27,727 nucleotides of DNA. It comes from Diphasiastrum complanatum. Lineage: Eukaryota; Streptophyta; Lycopodiopsida; Lycopodiales; Lycopodiaceae. A program made the position numbers and the translations under genes. Of the stretch, positions 9,307-20,200 are shown piece by piece (the first letter of the stretch is position 1; each line of letters starts with the position of its first letter). Below the pieces are notes generated by a model, which was given only the letters and a program-made list of their open reading frames with translations, did no database searches and was not told where the DNA came from. The stretch is from the NCBI GenBank assembly GCA_029204225.1, contig MU836515.1:1-27727 (forward strand), read 5' to 3'.

Positions 9307-9890
9307 AAAAACTCAAGTAGAGAGAGAAAACCAATTTGACTCAAAATAGTATAGAAATCTCATAACTCCAAAAACTTCAAAATACAAGTAGATTGATCTC
9401 CTATATGTAGCTACTCGAGGTAGAGGGAGTGTAAGACCCCTTATTTCCCTCCTCAAAATCCTATTGGTTGAGTGACATATGAGGCCTTAATCTTGATTGG
9501 ACCATTTTGAGAGATTCTAGCTTTTTGACTGGTCACTAGCTCTCATGACAACACATGGAGATGTGTCACTCACCAAATTTAATCATGACAAATATAAATA
9601 GCCTAACCAAATCTAATTATGACAAATGTAAGTAGCCTAATCTAACTCAAGCTACATCACTTTTGACTTTTGGCCTAATTATGACTTGACATGTGTACAA
9701 TCCTATCTTGCCTCTAATGCCAAATTTGGCCAAAGCACCTACTTACACTTGGATAGATGTCTCTAAACTTTATGTACCCCTAACTCAACATGACCAAGCT
9801 ATTTTTGACTTTTTTCTACACGTGTGAGATTTACTGATCATAAACAAGAAAATACAAAATAGCCAAGCTAGATTTTGCTAATTTTTCACA
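9303..9890 (-). repeat. Candidate 3' LTR of element E
   Basis: The upper edge is well marked: on the minus strand a purine-rich tract (TTTTTGAGGAG) leads directly into TGTGAAAAATTAGCAAAATC. The same start, TGTGAAAAATATGCAAAATC, ends the fragment at 12966. The lower edge is inferred from where RNase H similarity begins (about 9303). Inside is a 34-bp tandem duplication (9575-9608 and 9609-9642) with five differences, all transitions. A TATA-like TATTTATA lies on the minus strand near 9592-9602. CCAAT boxes occur on the minus strand near 9470 and 9510. Confidence 0.5.
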
Positions 9891-9903
9891 CTCCTCAAAA
9901 ACT
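9891..9903 (-). other. Polypurine tract of element E
   Basis: The minus strand reads AGTTTTTGAGGAG immediately before the LTR's TGTGAAA, the normal place for the plus-strand primer of an LTR retroelement. Confidence 0.45.
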
Positions 9904-10801
9904 AGCTTGGTAAGGTACTAGATCAATCAAGGAGCTTGTAAATCTTGTTGAGTGGATCCTTTGGTATGCATGTGAAGTGAAGACCAGCCAAGGGATCCTC
10001 CATAGCAGCAACCTCACCATATTCATGATGAGACTTCTTTGGTAGAAATCACTTGCCACCTTCTTTGATGATCATTCCACCAATTTGCCACCATATCTTT
10101 GAATTTTTTACATGATTGATGATGATCTTTGACTTGAAAGCTCCACTTGCATGAAGATGGCTGCACCATAAAGTGAGATATCCAAGGCTTCCATGCCTCA
10201 TAAAGATCATAAAGATCAAGATCATAAAATGAGCAAATGTGATGATTATCAAGATTATGCATTATTCTAGCTTGACTAGTCCACATACTATGAATATGGA
10301 TCTAATCTTGAAATCAAACACCATCTTGATCATCTTGAGGTTACATGCTTGCTCAAGGATGTAAGTGTCCTTCAAGGATGATTCACTTAATCTCAAGAGA
10401 AGTTTACAAAATGCCTCACAAGAAGAAAAAACATGATTTTTCAAACTATGAAAAACTCAATCTTGCTCTTACTAGATCCAAGAGCATACATTTGATGACC
10501 CAACCACTTGCTTTCAAAATGATTTGAAAATGTATCTAAGCCATTAAAGACAAGCAATATGTCCATACAAGAGACATGATACAAGTCAGTCCAGCTCTGA
10601 CATATAGAAACCTCATAAAAGCAAGATGGTACATCAAATAATATAAGAGATTCAAAAGTGAATATGTTAAAGTACATACCACCTGAAAAATGCGCATGTT
10701 TGCCATGTATTGTGAGCTATAAAGACTTGGCCTTTCCTCTTGAAGATCCCCTTGAAACCATGTGTTAAGAAGACTCCTCCTTAAGCTTTAGCAAATCTCC
10801 A
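9904..10801 (-). other. Internal 3' region of element E, no pol
   Basis: About 900 bp lie between the downstream ORF and the polypurine tract. Short open frames exist (for example 10441-10677 and 10262-10444, minus strand). I see no protease, integrase, RT or RNase H motif in any frame on either strand. It may be non-coding, as in LARD or TR-GAG elements, or too decayed to read. Confidence 0.5.
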
Positions 10802-11218
10802 TCATACACTTGGAATTTTTGGTAGACTTAAGAATGCTACCATCGTCCTCTTGATTGAGATTAGATCCTCCTTATTACTTATATGCAAAGGAATATTGGC
10901 AAAGCATATGGATCTAAATATCCACAAAGTATCAACTATTGCAATCTTCATATAAAGGACCTTTGATAAGAGATACCTCCAATTGAAGTCTTTAAGTAAA
11001 AAGTCACATGAAATAGCACTGTCTTTGCTTCTACATGATAAAATGAGATCATCCAAATGAACAAGATAAGAGAATTGAGAAGTAGACCTCCTTGGAAATA
11101 ACTCTCCATGTGCTTTTTCCAAAGTACTATCTTCATGAGTCTTATCATCTTGGAACATAGGTTGAGGTAGATCACTTGCCTTCTCCTCCTTGAGATGATC
11201 CAAGCTCCTCTTGGCCAC
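10802..11218 (-). CDS. Unrecognised ORF downstream of element E gag
   Basis: An uninterrupted frame of 138 codons begins MAKRSLDHLKEEKASDLPQP a few bases after the gag stop codon (11222-11224), on the same strand. I do not recognise the product. The N-terminal third is charged and acidic. The middle contains SYLVHLDDLILSC, which vaguely recalls the copia RT block around YVDD, but the flanking residues do not match RT. There is no clear membrane segment or zinc motif. Its position, where protease normally lies, could reflect a captured sequence or decayed pol. It may also be a chance frame, since the neighbouring gag has a frameshift and a stop. Confidence 0.3.
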   Translation of the reverse strand: MAKRSLDHLKEEKASDLPQPMFQDDKTHEDSTLEKAHGELFPRRSTSQFSYLVHLDDLILSCRSKDSAISCDFLLKDFNWRYLLSKVLYMKIAIVDTLWIFRSICFANIPLHISNKEDLISIKRTMVAFLSLPKIPSV

Positions 11219-11221
11219 ACT

Positions 11222-11762
11222 TCAACAAGGATTAGCATCAAGTTTGAAAAGATATCTAGTCCCACTTGCTACCACATCACCATCCATCTCTTTCTTCTTG
11301 AAACAATTAGAAGCAAAATGCCCCTTCTTACCACAAAGGAAACATTTCTTGTTGGATTTGAAACTTGTTCATGTTTGTGATGACTCTTCATCACTCTCCT
11401 CCTTTGACTTGTCCTTCTTGAAATGTTGATGTTGCTCTTTGCCCCTTCCTCTTTGCTTGTCCTCTGTGAAGTATGCTTTCACCTCTCCATCATAGATGGA
11501 TTTCAATGTGTCCCAAGCCTCTTTGGATGTGGTCAATCTCCCTCAACAATTCATTGGAAACATTCATCTTTATGATATGTAGGGCCATCCTAGCCCCCTT
11601 TTTGTACTTTTGGAGCTCTTGAGGCTCCTCCTCAAGTCCTAGCACAATTTCTATCACATCTTGGAGCACCAAAATGGACTCCATCCTCACCTTCCAAATA
11701 GCATAATTGGAGGTGTTCAATCTCTCACCATGCTCCAACAAAATGGAACCTAAAGAAGTCAT
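11222..11762 (-). pseudogene. Copia gag with zinc knuckle (element E)
   Basis: The minus-strand ATG at 11760-11762 starts MTSLGSILLEHGERLNTSNY, followed by AIWKVRMESILVLQDV. This is a copia Gag N-terminus; a longer in-frame start at 11879 would add only an Arg-Glu run encoded by the microsatellite. After a one-base shift near 11530-11537 it continues TTSKEAWDTLKSIYDGEVK. It then jumps to a Lys-rich nucleocapsid, so roughly the middle half of the capsid region is deleted near 11475. The knuckle CFLCGKKGHFASNC (about 11290-11330) is fully CX2CX4HX4C. A TGA near 11369-11371 precedes it. The frame ends at 11222-11224. Confidence 0.8.
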
Positions 11763-11802
11763 CTTTCTTAAGAAATTGTTTTGCAATGGATCAAAAAGTG
11801 TT

Positions 11803-11803
<1 letters not shown>

Positions 11804-11864
<61 letters not shown>
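11804..11864. repeat. (CT)n in the leader of element E
   Basis: About 30 CT units lie some 40 bp upstream of the gag ATG of element E, as GA on its sense strand. Confidence 0.95.
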
Positions 11865-11867
<3 letters not shown>

Positions 11868-11989
11868 ACATGGATTCAAAAAGGTGTACTACCAACTCCA
11901 ATATGAGATCAAATAGTCAATAGGCCATAATCTTAAGGTTTGGGAGTTCTCTATCAAAACCACTCATTGTACACTTGTAATTAAGTGAT

Positions 11990-12530
11990 TGGGCCAATTT
12001 TAGACTTGTATTAGATCATGATAGTGTAGGTTGCTTACACTTGGCTTGGTGGTAGAGGTCTAGTGACATTGCACCTCATAATCTTATTTGTCAATGTGGA
12101 CCAATCATAGTGAAGGATGCACCTAAATGGTCCAATCAATGTAAGAGGTGGCATGTAAGGGGTCCAATCAAAGTAAGAGGTGATTCTAGAGAGGTCCAAT
12201 CATTGAGCACCATTGCCACACCTCTTGGAGCTTGAGCTACTATGAGAGAGTGAGAGAGAGCTCATTCTACATTGAGTTTTTTGAGAGATTGAGTGATTCT
12301 ACACATAGGGTTTGTTGCATCTTCTCTCTCTACTTGAGAGCTACATGTACTTTTTCTCTCTCTACTTGAGAGCAAGCCAATTTCATACTTAGTTTTTTTC
12401 ATCACAAATTGCCTTTGAATGTGTCTGATGAATGATGAATGATTCATGCACGTATTAAGTGCTCTTGTCTTAGAATTGTCAGGCTAGAGTGATTGTATCT
12501 TTTTGGTGTTAGATCTACTGCAATCACACA
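11990..12530 (+). repeat. LTR-like segment with phased CCAAT boxes
   Basis: CCAAT occurs at 12101, 12132, 12164 and 12196 (start positions), each followed by CA and mostly preceded by GGT or GG. The segment shares GGTCCAATCA and TTTTCTCTCTCTACTTGAG with the minus strand of element E's LTR. It is therefore probably a related LTR in the opposite orientation. The last shared motif occurs twice in nearby copies around 12330-12375. No clean TG/CA ends or TATA box are evident. Confidence 0.45.
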
Positions 12531-12545
12531 CACCTTAGGAGATCG

Positions 12546-12667
12546 TTCACATTGTCTGAGATGTGCTCACACATATGAAAAGTACATAGGTGGTTCATCT
12601 CTCTCATTCACATTGTCTGAGATGTGCTCACACGTATGAAAAGTACATAGGTGGTTCATCTCTCTCT
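12546..12667. repeat. 61-bp tandem duplication
   Basis: 12546-12606 and 12607-12667 match with one clear difference in the body (ACATATG against ACGTATG). The unit begins TTCACATTGTCTGAGATGTG. It runs into a short (CT)n tract ending at 12682. Confidence 0.85.
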
Positions 12668-12682
12668 CTCTCTCTCTCTCTC

Positions 12683-12966
12683 AATAAATTTAATTGTCCC
12701 CAACTAAAAGGAGATTATTTCCATCTTCTTGCACATTAGCATTAGTTTACATGCAATATGATTGGATTCATGATTTGCACCTCATAGTTTGATTGGATCT
12801 CAAAATTCAATGTCATGAGGATTTTGACGTATGGTTCACTACTTGCCAATTTTCATCCCTACAATCTAGGACATGTGTCCACACCTCGTAGGACTAGAGA
12901 CATGTGTGATTTACATTTGTACATGAAAATGAAAAAAGGCTAGCTAGATTTTGCATATTTTTCACA
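12683..12966 (-). repeat. LTR fragment related to element E
   Basis: On the minus strand the segment starts at 12966 with TGTGAAAAATATGCAAAATC, nearly the same first 20 bases as element E's LTR. It diverges soon after, so it is at best a relative of that LTR. The other end is not defined. Confidence 0.4.
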
Positions 12967-13481
12967 TGACCCACAAATTGGTAGTGACGGCCATGGTAGA
13001 CTCAAAGTATTTGATGAGGACATCAAAGGAATTACTCCACAAAGAATCAATTGCCCCTCAACTTGTGCTTTCCATATTATAAAGTATTCATAAATCACAC
13101 AATTTTCCGAGTGACGTTCATTTTTTCATTTTTTATTTTTGGTTGTTGATCCCCTAAGCTCTACATAGTCCAACTCTTAAATCAAACCATGTACAAGGTT
13201 GTCCCCATCATGTCAGCAATTTTGTGTCTGATTACATGAAAAAATATATGAATCCTATCAAACTACAAGTTTAGAGCCCAAAATCAACTTTTCTAACAAT
13301 CCACTAACCACAAAAGAGGATGACAACTTTGGAAACTTATTAGTACATAGAGACTTACAAATTTAAAAACTTGCAAAAATACTTTTTTTTGGGGTGTCTT
13401 GTACGCTTTTGGAATAATGAACTAAATGACCCGTTCTACGGTCATCTTCCAACTAGTTCTCCCCCCTATTGAAAAGAGGTG
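12967..13481. other. Spacer, no gene
   Basis: AT-rich sequence without recognisable coding. A minus-strand purine run, AATAGGGGGGAGAAC, near 13457-13471 looks like a copia polypurine tract but has no matching LTR or pol next to it. Confidence 0.45.
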
Positions 13482-14012
13482 TGTTGAAGATAGGTCTAGC
13501 TCGAAGAGAAATGAATGAAAATAATTCGAGTGTCTAGAAAGAAAACTTTTCGTGCATGGCAGAATAAACTATCTTCCTTTTTTGCAATACATGACTATGC
13601 CTATCAATTTCAAACAAAACAATAGTGATAGAAATCACGTTTGATCTTATAGTAACTAACTTTGGAATCATCAGTACTACAGTGATTACGTAACCAAACA
13701 AGTAAGCGTTGAATTATCAGACAAATAAGCGAATCACAAGAGAAATAATTAGTCATGAAGAACTACAAAAACGCATACATTCTGAGACAAAGCTGAACGC
13801 AATAAAGGATAGTATTGATTCAAAACGAAACAGAAGTGAATGAGTACAATAAGTTGCGTATTGAAGTCGCGTACTCTGTGCTATCTCTGAGCGGCTAAAA
13901 TAAAAAGTTTGAATTAAGCGTAATGCTGATAAGCTGGAGCACAATAGCAATCTCTAAAACAACTCTAAGAAGTGAGCTAGAATGCTCAGGAGTGTTCAAG
14001 CTCACAGACTTG

Positions 14013-14177
<165 letters not shown>

Positions 14178-14234
14178 AACTATTCAAATACGTCTTCTGA
14201 TCATTCCAATCATGTATATATGGATATGAACAAC

Positions 14235-14242
14235 TATTTATA
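14235..14242 (-). promoter_or_regulatory. TATA box of element B LTR
   Basis: TATAAATA on the minus strand, conserved at 16710-16717 in the second copy. It begins directly after the TAG stop of the upstream frame (14243-14245). Confidence 0.6.
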
Positions 14243-14767
14243 CTAAAAAATTAGGTCATCAATTACGATCGCCAATTGGTTTGTGATCCACTGAAATCCA
14301 TCTAGTTCCTTGTCATTGATTGCTAATAAGCGATAAAATTGGCCGTAAGCAAATCTGACCTCTACGTTGAGAACTTTGCTTCTGACAAAATGATACTTCA
14401 GTTCAATGTGCTTACTCCAGGAATGAAATCTAGGGTTGGTTGATAAAGCGATGGCGCTTTGATTATCACAAAATAATGTCGTCAGAGCATATTGATTCAG
14501 ACTGATATCTGAGAGTAAATTCCTCAACCAAATTGCTTTCTTTGTAGCCTGAGAGGCTGTGATATACTCTGATTTAGTGGAAGATAGAGCTATCAAAGAT
14601 TGCTTGTGACTGTTGTTGAGGAAGAATGTAAATCCAGAAGTGGATTTACGAGTGTCTACATCTCCTACCCAACTTGCATTTGTGTAACCATTGAGTAAAT
14701 TGAGTTTGTCATTGCCGACTGCTCCATAACAAATGCAAAAGTCCATAGTAGCTCGAAGATATTTCAT
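14243..14767 (-). pseudogene. Copia RNase H (element B)
   Basis: A 174-codon open frame: MKYLRATMDFCICYG, NLLNGYTNASWVGDVD, TRKSTSGFTFFL, SLIALSSTKSEYITAS, TTLFCDNQSAIALS and HSWSKHIELKYHFVR. This is the copia RNase H domain in the proper order. The first acidic residue (YTDADW in relatives) is Asn. The acidic-Gln motif is kept as FCDNQSAI. The usual TADIFTKPL tail is missing: the frame goes straight from VEVRFAYGQ to FYRLLAINDKELDG and then an unusual tail, DLIF-stop. That tail is conserved in copy C, so it is a family feature rather than recent decay. Confidence 0.85.
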
Positions 14768-15560
14768 GACTCTGATAAAAGCCTTCCAATGTGTTATACC
14801 AGGGACGTTAGTCGTATACTGACTAAGAGAGCTGACTGCAAAAGCTATGTTTGGCTAGGTACAGATCATGGCCTACATAAGAGATCCTATAATAGAATGG
14901 TAAGGATACTCATGCATCTACTGCTTCTCATGAATCGTTTGGGGACACTAGTCCTTTGACAATTTGAGTCTTGGTTCCATTGGTGAGAGAGCTAACTTGC
15001 AATTCATCAGATTATATCTGACTAACATGTTGTAGATGTACCTCTGTTGTGTAATGTAGACCAACTTCTTTTTTTTGTCTCTATGTATTTGTATACCAAG
15101 GCAGAAATGAGCTTCGCCTAGATCGGTCATGTCGAATTCGGAGGATAGCATTCGTCTTGGCTTCTTTTATTAGATCAGTATTGTTGCTGAAAAGCAATGC
15201 ATCATCCATGTATAAAGTGATAATGATAAAAGACTGTTGCATTGTTTTGAAGTAAACATTTGAATCTGAAGAGCTAGGTGTTTAGCCGTAATCAATAAGG
15301 AAAGTATTAATCCTTTGAAACCATGCTCAAACAAATTGCTTCAAGCCATAAAGTGCCTTATGGAGTTTATACACATGATTGTGTTTACCCTCAATAATAT
15401 AACCTTCGGGTTGCACCATGTAAATGTCTTCTGCGAAAACTCCATTGAGATATGTTGTCTGTACATCCATTTGATGTATTTTCAAATCTGCTACAATGGC
15501 AAATGATAACAAAAGTCAAATAGAAGAATGCTTGACTACTAGACTGAAGGTCTCAGTGTA
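14768..15560 (-). pseudogene. Copia reverse transcriptase (element B)
   Basis: Broken RT. 15327-15512 encodes LKIHQMDVQTTYLNGVF, DIYMVQPEGYIIEG and HKALYGLKQF, with the first catalytic Asp retained. YMDD follows in another frame near 15195-15210. 14948-15151 encodes LSSEFDMTDLGEAHFCLGIQIHRD and VYITQQRYIYNML, the C-terminal RT connection. Several frameshifts separate these blocks, so no functional product is possible although both catalytic motifs survive. Confidence 0.85.
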
Positions 15561-16150
15561 ATTGGCGTTGTATACCTGAGAAAATCCTCTAGCTACAAGT
15601 CATGCCTTTCTCATGTTGATGCTTCCATTTGCATTGTACTTGACTTTGAAAATCCATTTGCAATCAATTGCATTTTTGTTAGCAAGTAATTCGACAATTG
15701 TCCACGTCTAGTTCTTGATAAGAGATGAATACTCTTTATCCATAGCTTCTTTCCAGATATCTGAATCAGGCTGACTGAGTGCCTCTTGGACAGACTTCGG
15801 TTTCTGAACAAGATAGGTTGCAGACTCGTCGATATACTAGTTAGGTGGTCTATTAGTTCTTGAAGATCTTCTGGGTAATATAGAAAGTTTATCATTTCCA
15901 CATGTTGTAGTTGCTGATCTGCAATATTATTATTTTTTGATCTGCCATTGATTTTTTGTTCGTCAAGAGTAAAAGAGCTTGGACCTTCAATAGGAATAGT
16001 CAACTGAGGAACTGGAAAGTTCAAAGTGTCAGGAGAATCTGATAGGTCGGCTACATGGGGACTACCCTTTCCTTTGAGGTCTTGAAACTGATCTTCGATG
16101 AAGATGATATCCCGACTAGTGAATATCTTCGACTCAATGGAATCAGACAA
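15561..16150 (-). pseudogene. Integrase-RT linker of element B
   Basis: A 179-codon frame (15611-16150) contains SRDIIFIEDQFQDLKGKG, the SRDVxFxE block at the integrase C-terminus. It continues as a polar, Pro/Ser-containing linker and then, out of frame with canonical copies, the start of RT (KWIFKVK-type block near 15640). The later half looks frameshifted. Confidence 0.7.
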
Positions 16151-16566
16151 CTTATAGGCTTGATCTGAAGTAGTGTAGCTGATGAAAACACATTTGATAG
16201 TTTGGAAGTCGAGCTTCTTCCTGAGATCACGAGGAATCTACACAAAAGCAATACATCCAAAAGCTTGTAAGTTTGATAAAGAAAGTTTGGTACTTGTCCA
16301 AACTTCGAATGGTGTTTTGTCTGGGAGACCTTTAGTAGGACATCTGTTCTGAATATAGGTTATTGTTGAAACAGCTTCAGCCCAGAAGCACTTCGGAAGT
16401 GTCATATGCGATAACATGCACTTTGTCAATTCAACTAATGTTCTGTTCTTCTCTCAACAAGACCATTTGATTGAGGCAAATAGGAGGTGATGTATTGTTG
16501 CTCAATGCCGTTGTTAAGGCAGTACTCCTTGAATTCATTGGAGATGTATTCTCCCCCGTTATCTGA
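16151..16566 (-). pseudogene. Copia integrase C-terminal half (element B)
   Basis: The minus strand reads MRSDNGGEYISNEFKEYC and then the PQSNGLVE block near 16440-16560. It continues MTKCMLSHMTLPKCFWAEAV and FEVWTSTKLSLSNLQAFGC (16238-16429). The second catalytic Asp and the catalytic Glu are present. The first catalytic Asp and the zinc-binding domain lie beyond the truncation at 16566. Confidence 0.8.
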
Positions 16567-16594
16567 TCTCATCAAGAGTGTTCAAGCTCGTAGG

Positions 16595-16652
<58 letters not shown>

Positions 16653-16830
16653 AGCTATTCAAATGCGTCTTCTGATCATTCTAATCATATATGTATGAAT
16701 ATGAACAACTATTTATACTAAGAAATTAGGTCACCAATTGCGATCACCAGTTGGCTCATGATCGGCTGGCATCCATCCAGTTCCTTGTCATTGATTGCTG
16801 ATAAGCGGTGCAATTGGTCATAAACATTCT
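16567..16830 (-). mobile_element. Second LTR and pol tail copy (C)
   Basis: The segment repeats 13988-14350 of element B with scattered differences: the TTGAACACTC motif, a (GA)n tract (16598-16650), the TATA box (16710-16717), the TAG stop, and the coding tail RLSAINDKELDG ending DLIS. It is cut on both sides, at element B's integrase and at about 16830, where pol similarity ends. A downstream frame into 16951 is chance extension. Confidence 0.8.
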
Positions 16831-17250
16831 GTCTGCATAAATGAACCAAAATTGTAGCTCTGCAAAAATGAACTAAAACATCCACAAGTGACACTCTCAC
16901 GAAAAAGCGATAGTATTGGGATTTTGCGAAAAAAAAAAAAGAAGACAACAATGCCCTTAAATCTCATTTAGGGTTGTCTCACACTTTGCCAAAGTCATTT
17001 TTTTAACATTTGAGGCTCTTTGGAAAAAGCGAAAAATTTGACACTGTGATTTTACATGAGATTCTTGACAGGCGAAAAATGGTACACTAATTCAAACTCC
17101 ATGTATTTCTGCAGACTGTGTAACACACTTGTAATTCTACGGACTATATAAAAACACGAGAAAATCCGCAAAACTGGATAAACAATGGATGAAGATTAAA
17201 ATCGATTAGTAAGAAGGAGACTAATCCAACACACCCCCCCCCCCCCAACA
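16831..17250. other. Spacer with C13 tract
   Basis: No coding is seen. A run of 13 C at 17234-17246 reads on the minus strand as G13 followed by TGTGTTGGATTAGTC, which resembles a polypurine tract and LTR start. On the plus strand TATATAAAAA at 17145-17154 could be a TATA box in the opposite direction. The two hints conflict, so no element is called. Confidence 0.35.
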
Positions 17251-20200
17251 CTATCTGTTGGTATACAATCTCTAACGCAAGCCAAAATGAAATAAAACCC
17301 AGCAACTAGTTGGAGTGCAAGGCAACAATAGATGATTTCATAGAATTAAATATTGAAATCAAATCCTATAAAATAGAGAACACTCTCAGAAATATATAGA
17401 GCCTCAAGCTCAAGGAGGGTAAAATCCCACATGGTAAATCCCCAAAAATGAGTGGCGATTACTCATGGGGATGTGACCATTCTTCCTTTATCCACTAGCA
17501 TAAAGTTAGTATGAATTTTTTGTATTGAGTCATCCCATATTCCATCTTGATCCTACAAATTGTAAAGCTTGGATTATTCCACCCCAACTTTTCAAATTTT
17601 TGATTAGATCTCATAAATTGTTTCCATGTGGGATAATAATAATGCATTTGAGAACAATCTTGTGATAGTACTCCAATCAAGATCACCATATTAGAATATA
17701 TCATGTTCATATCCCTCTCGACTTCCAAGGAGCAAGAAAGCCTACATGACTCAGTGTCACGATTGGCGAGGACTTGGAAGATTAGTTGCCTCCCACATCT
17801 TCAATGATGGCTTGCTTGTACAATCTGTCATAGACCTTGATCTATGAGCAAGGTTTCCAATTCGTAGATGCCCTAGTCAACGTCTACATACAATTGGATC
17901 TCCTTAATCACAAACCATATACGTTCAACACTAAATAAGCCCAACAATATGCCTGTTGGTGTCCTCCTAATAGTATTAGTGAAAGCTCCAAAGACCCTTA
18001 GCCTCCCATGAGGATCCCACATCCAAAACAGTAAGAGATTCTAGATATATCATGTAGTTATCAAGTGCACATTGTCCAACTAGATCCCCTTCTTTGTAAT
18101 TGGATGATGTGCATCTACATTTTCACCAAGGTTTTCACTATCATCTCCATTTGCATTTCCACCCATCTCACCAGCACCATCATCACCCATTATCATTGCA
18201 GTCATAATGTCACCACCACACACATCCATTGCATCACCTACACTTTGCATCCACACCACCATCATCAATAACAATTTTTTTCACAACATTAAGCATTGAT
18301 CTAGACACTTCCACAATAGATTCCATGATTAGTGATACCATACGTAATCTAATTTTTTTTCATTAGGGTATATTTTCATTGGAGAACAATTTTATTGTTT
18401 TTTCTTCTTCACCCACCTATATTGCACCACCACTATGGTTACAATATCACAAACACAACCAATTGCTGTGCCTCTTTTACTCACCATGGGTTTACCATTG
18501 CTTTCTTTGAATTTGTCCACCCCTTTTCCCCTTTTTCTTATGGTGTTCAAGGTTAAACCCCTATAATTCCATTGTCTTCCTATGACTAGAGTCAGCCATG
18601 GACACTTTCAGCACACAAGTTGTAATTTTTGCACTTGATTTTTGTTTTACCAATGTTGAAGCTAATTGTTCCAAGGGGTTGTCATCTCAATATAGCATTG
18701 GAAATTATAGCTTCAAGATCAAGTAGTGTATGTGATAAATTTTTCTGATTAAAGTATATATCAAATTGGTTAGGTTTTGAATAAAATTTTCCATAGTGAC
18801 TAGTTAGTTCATACTTACTATGATTGTAATATATCCTTCCAATGCTTTCTATAGCTATAAGGAAATCTTTGTTTAAAGTTTTGTAAAGGAATATGTTTTA
18901 GAGCATAGTGATTTTTCAATTCCTTAAAGATTGTAAAGTTGATTACCTCATTATGTGTAACTAATAATACAATTTTTCAATAATGAAATAATTTTTATAA
19001 GATAATACTTAATGCATTGGCTAATATATGTAAGAGTAAGTAATCTTATGATATTCCTTTTGCATGATAGCTAACTTATGAAGCACCAATTCTTTTGGTT
19101 AAAAGAAAACTTGGATTTTTTAAAAATAGATATTTATATTGGAGAAGAATAGATCAAAACCATGTAAATGATATTAAATATACTTCTTTGTCAATGTATA
19201 TATCTATGTTAATTATAAGGATTTATGGAATATCAAAATCAACATAAATATTTATTTCCTAACAATTACATTGAGCATCATATGGCCTTTATTATTATTA
19301 TTGAGCTCTAAGCAATGTATAATCTGAGCAAGAATTTTTGGAAGTTGCAATTTGAAAGGATTTTCAAACTAAGTCTAATCACTATTAAGGGGGTAGACTA
19401 ACTTTGGGTTCTTAATGGTCGAACTCCATTTCCTTGGTTGAATTATTTCTCCAAACATTGGTAGAAGCTTTGAACTGTACTAAGATTTCTTTGACAAGAG
19501 TGCTTGGAGAAATATATTATTCAGTCCAAGAGAGAGACGAGAGACTATGACTATATTAAATCAATTATCAAGGTTAAAGCTAATTTAGTAGTGAACAATA
19601 TTATTAACTGTAGCATAGTTGAAGTCTCTCTTATATCACATAATCATCTCCTAGTTACACATTAGTAGTAGTGATCTAAAATTAGTGATCTAAATGGTTT
19701 TGAGGATGTAATTGGTGTGAAAAAAAGGTCAAATTGATCTTTGTAATATATGAGGAATCAAATGAAAAGCTTGAGTTTTTTTTGGAATTTTATCATCTCA
19801 ATTCTAGTATTCCAAATAGTTCATAAAGTCCAACCATGTAAGGTTTCATTTCATTTGTTTTTTGTCACACCTCATTTTCTTTTTTGATTTATAAGGTATT
19901 TTCTTGATATTTTGGTGTATGTAACCCTGTTCTACCTTATATCATTGTGCTCCTATCCACCAATCAAATTCATAATGCAAAAAAGTAATGACATGCTTTG
20001 ATTTTGATTTGGTTTCAAGCATAGTATATGATTTAAATTTTGTTCTAGAATGACATGATATTGACATGGTTGTATAGATGATACATTTATTGCTTCAATA
20101 ACTCATGATGGATGAGATAGGTACTTGTATATCTAAAATGATGAAACCATGGTCCATCAAAATGTAGTTGTTGACTTACTCATTTGAGATCAAATAGTAG

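Noticed and set aside
10802-11218. Reverse transcriptase identity for the ORF after element E gag
   Set aside because: HLDDLIL recalls YVDD, but the blocks expected before and after (FSPVVK, YGLKQ, LGEA) are absent.
16718-16951. 77-codon ORF as a separate gene
   Set aside because: Its C-terminal part is the tail of copia copy C; the N-terminal part is a chance extension into unrelated sequence.
18065-18274. His-rich frame on the plus strand and Asp/Gly-rich frame on the minus strand
   Set aside because: Both arise from a CAC/CAT-rich low-complexity stretch and overlap each other; no domain is visible.
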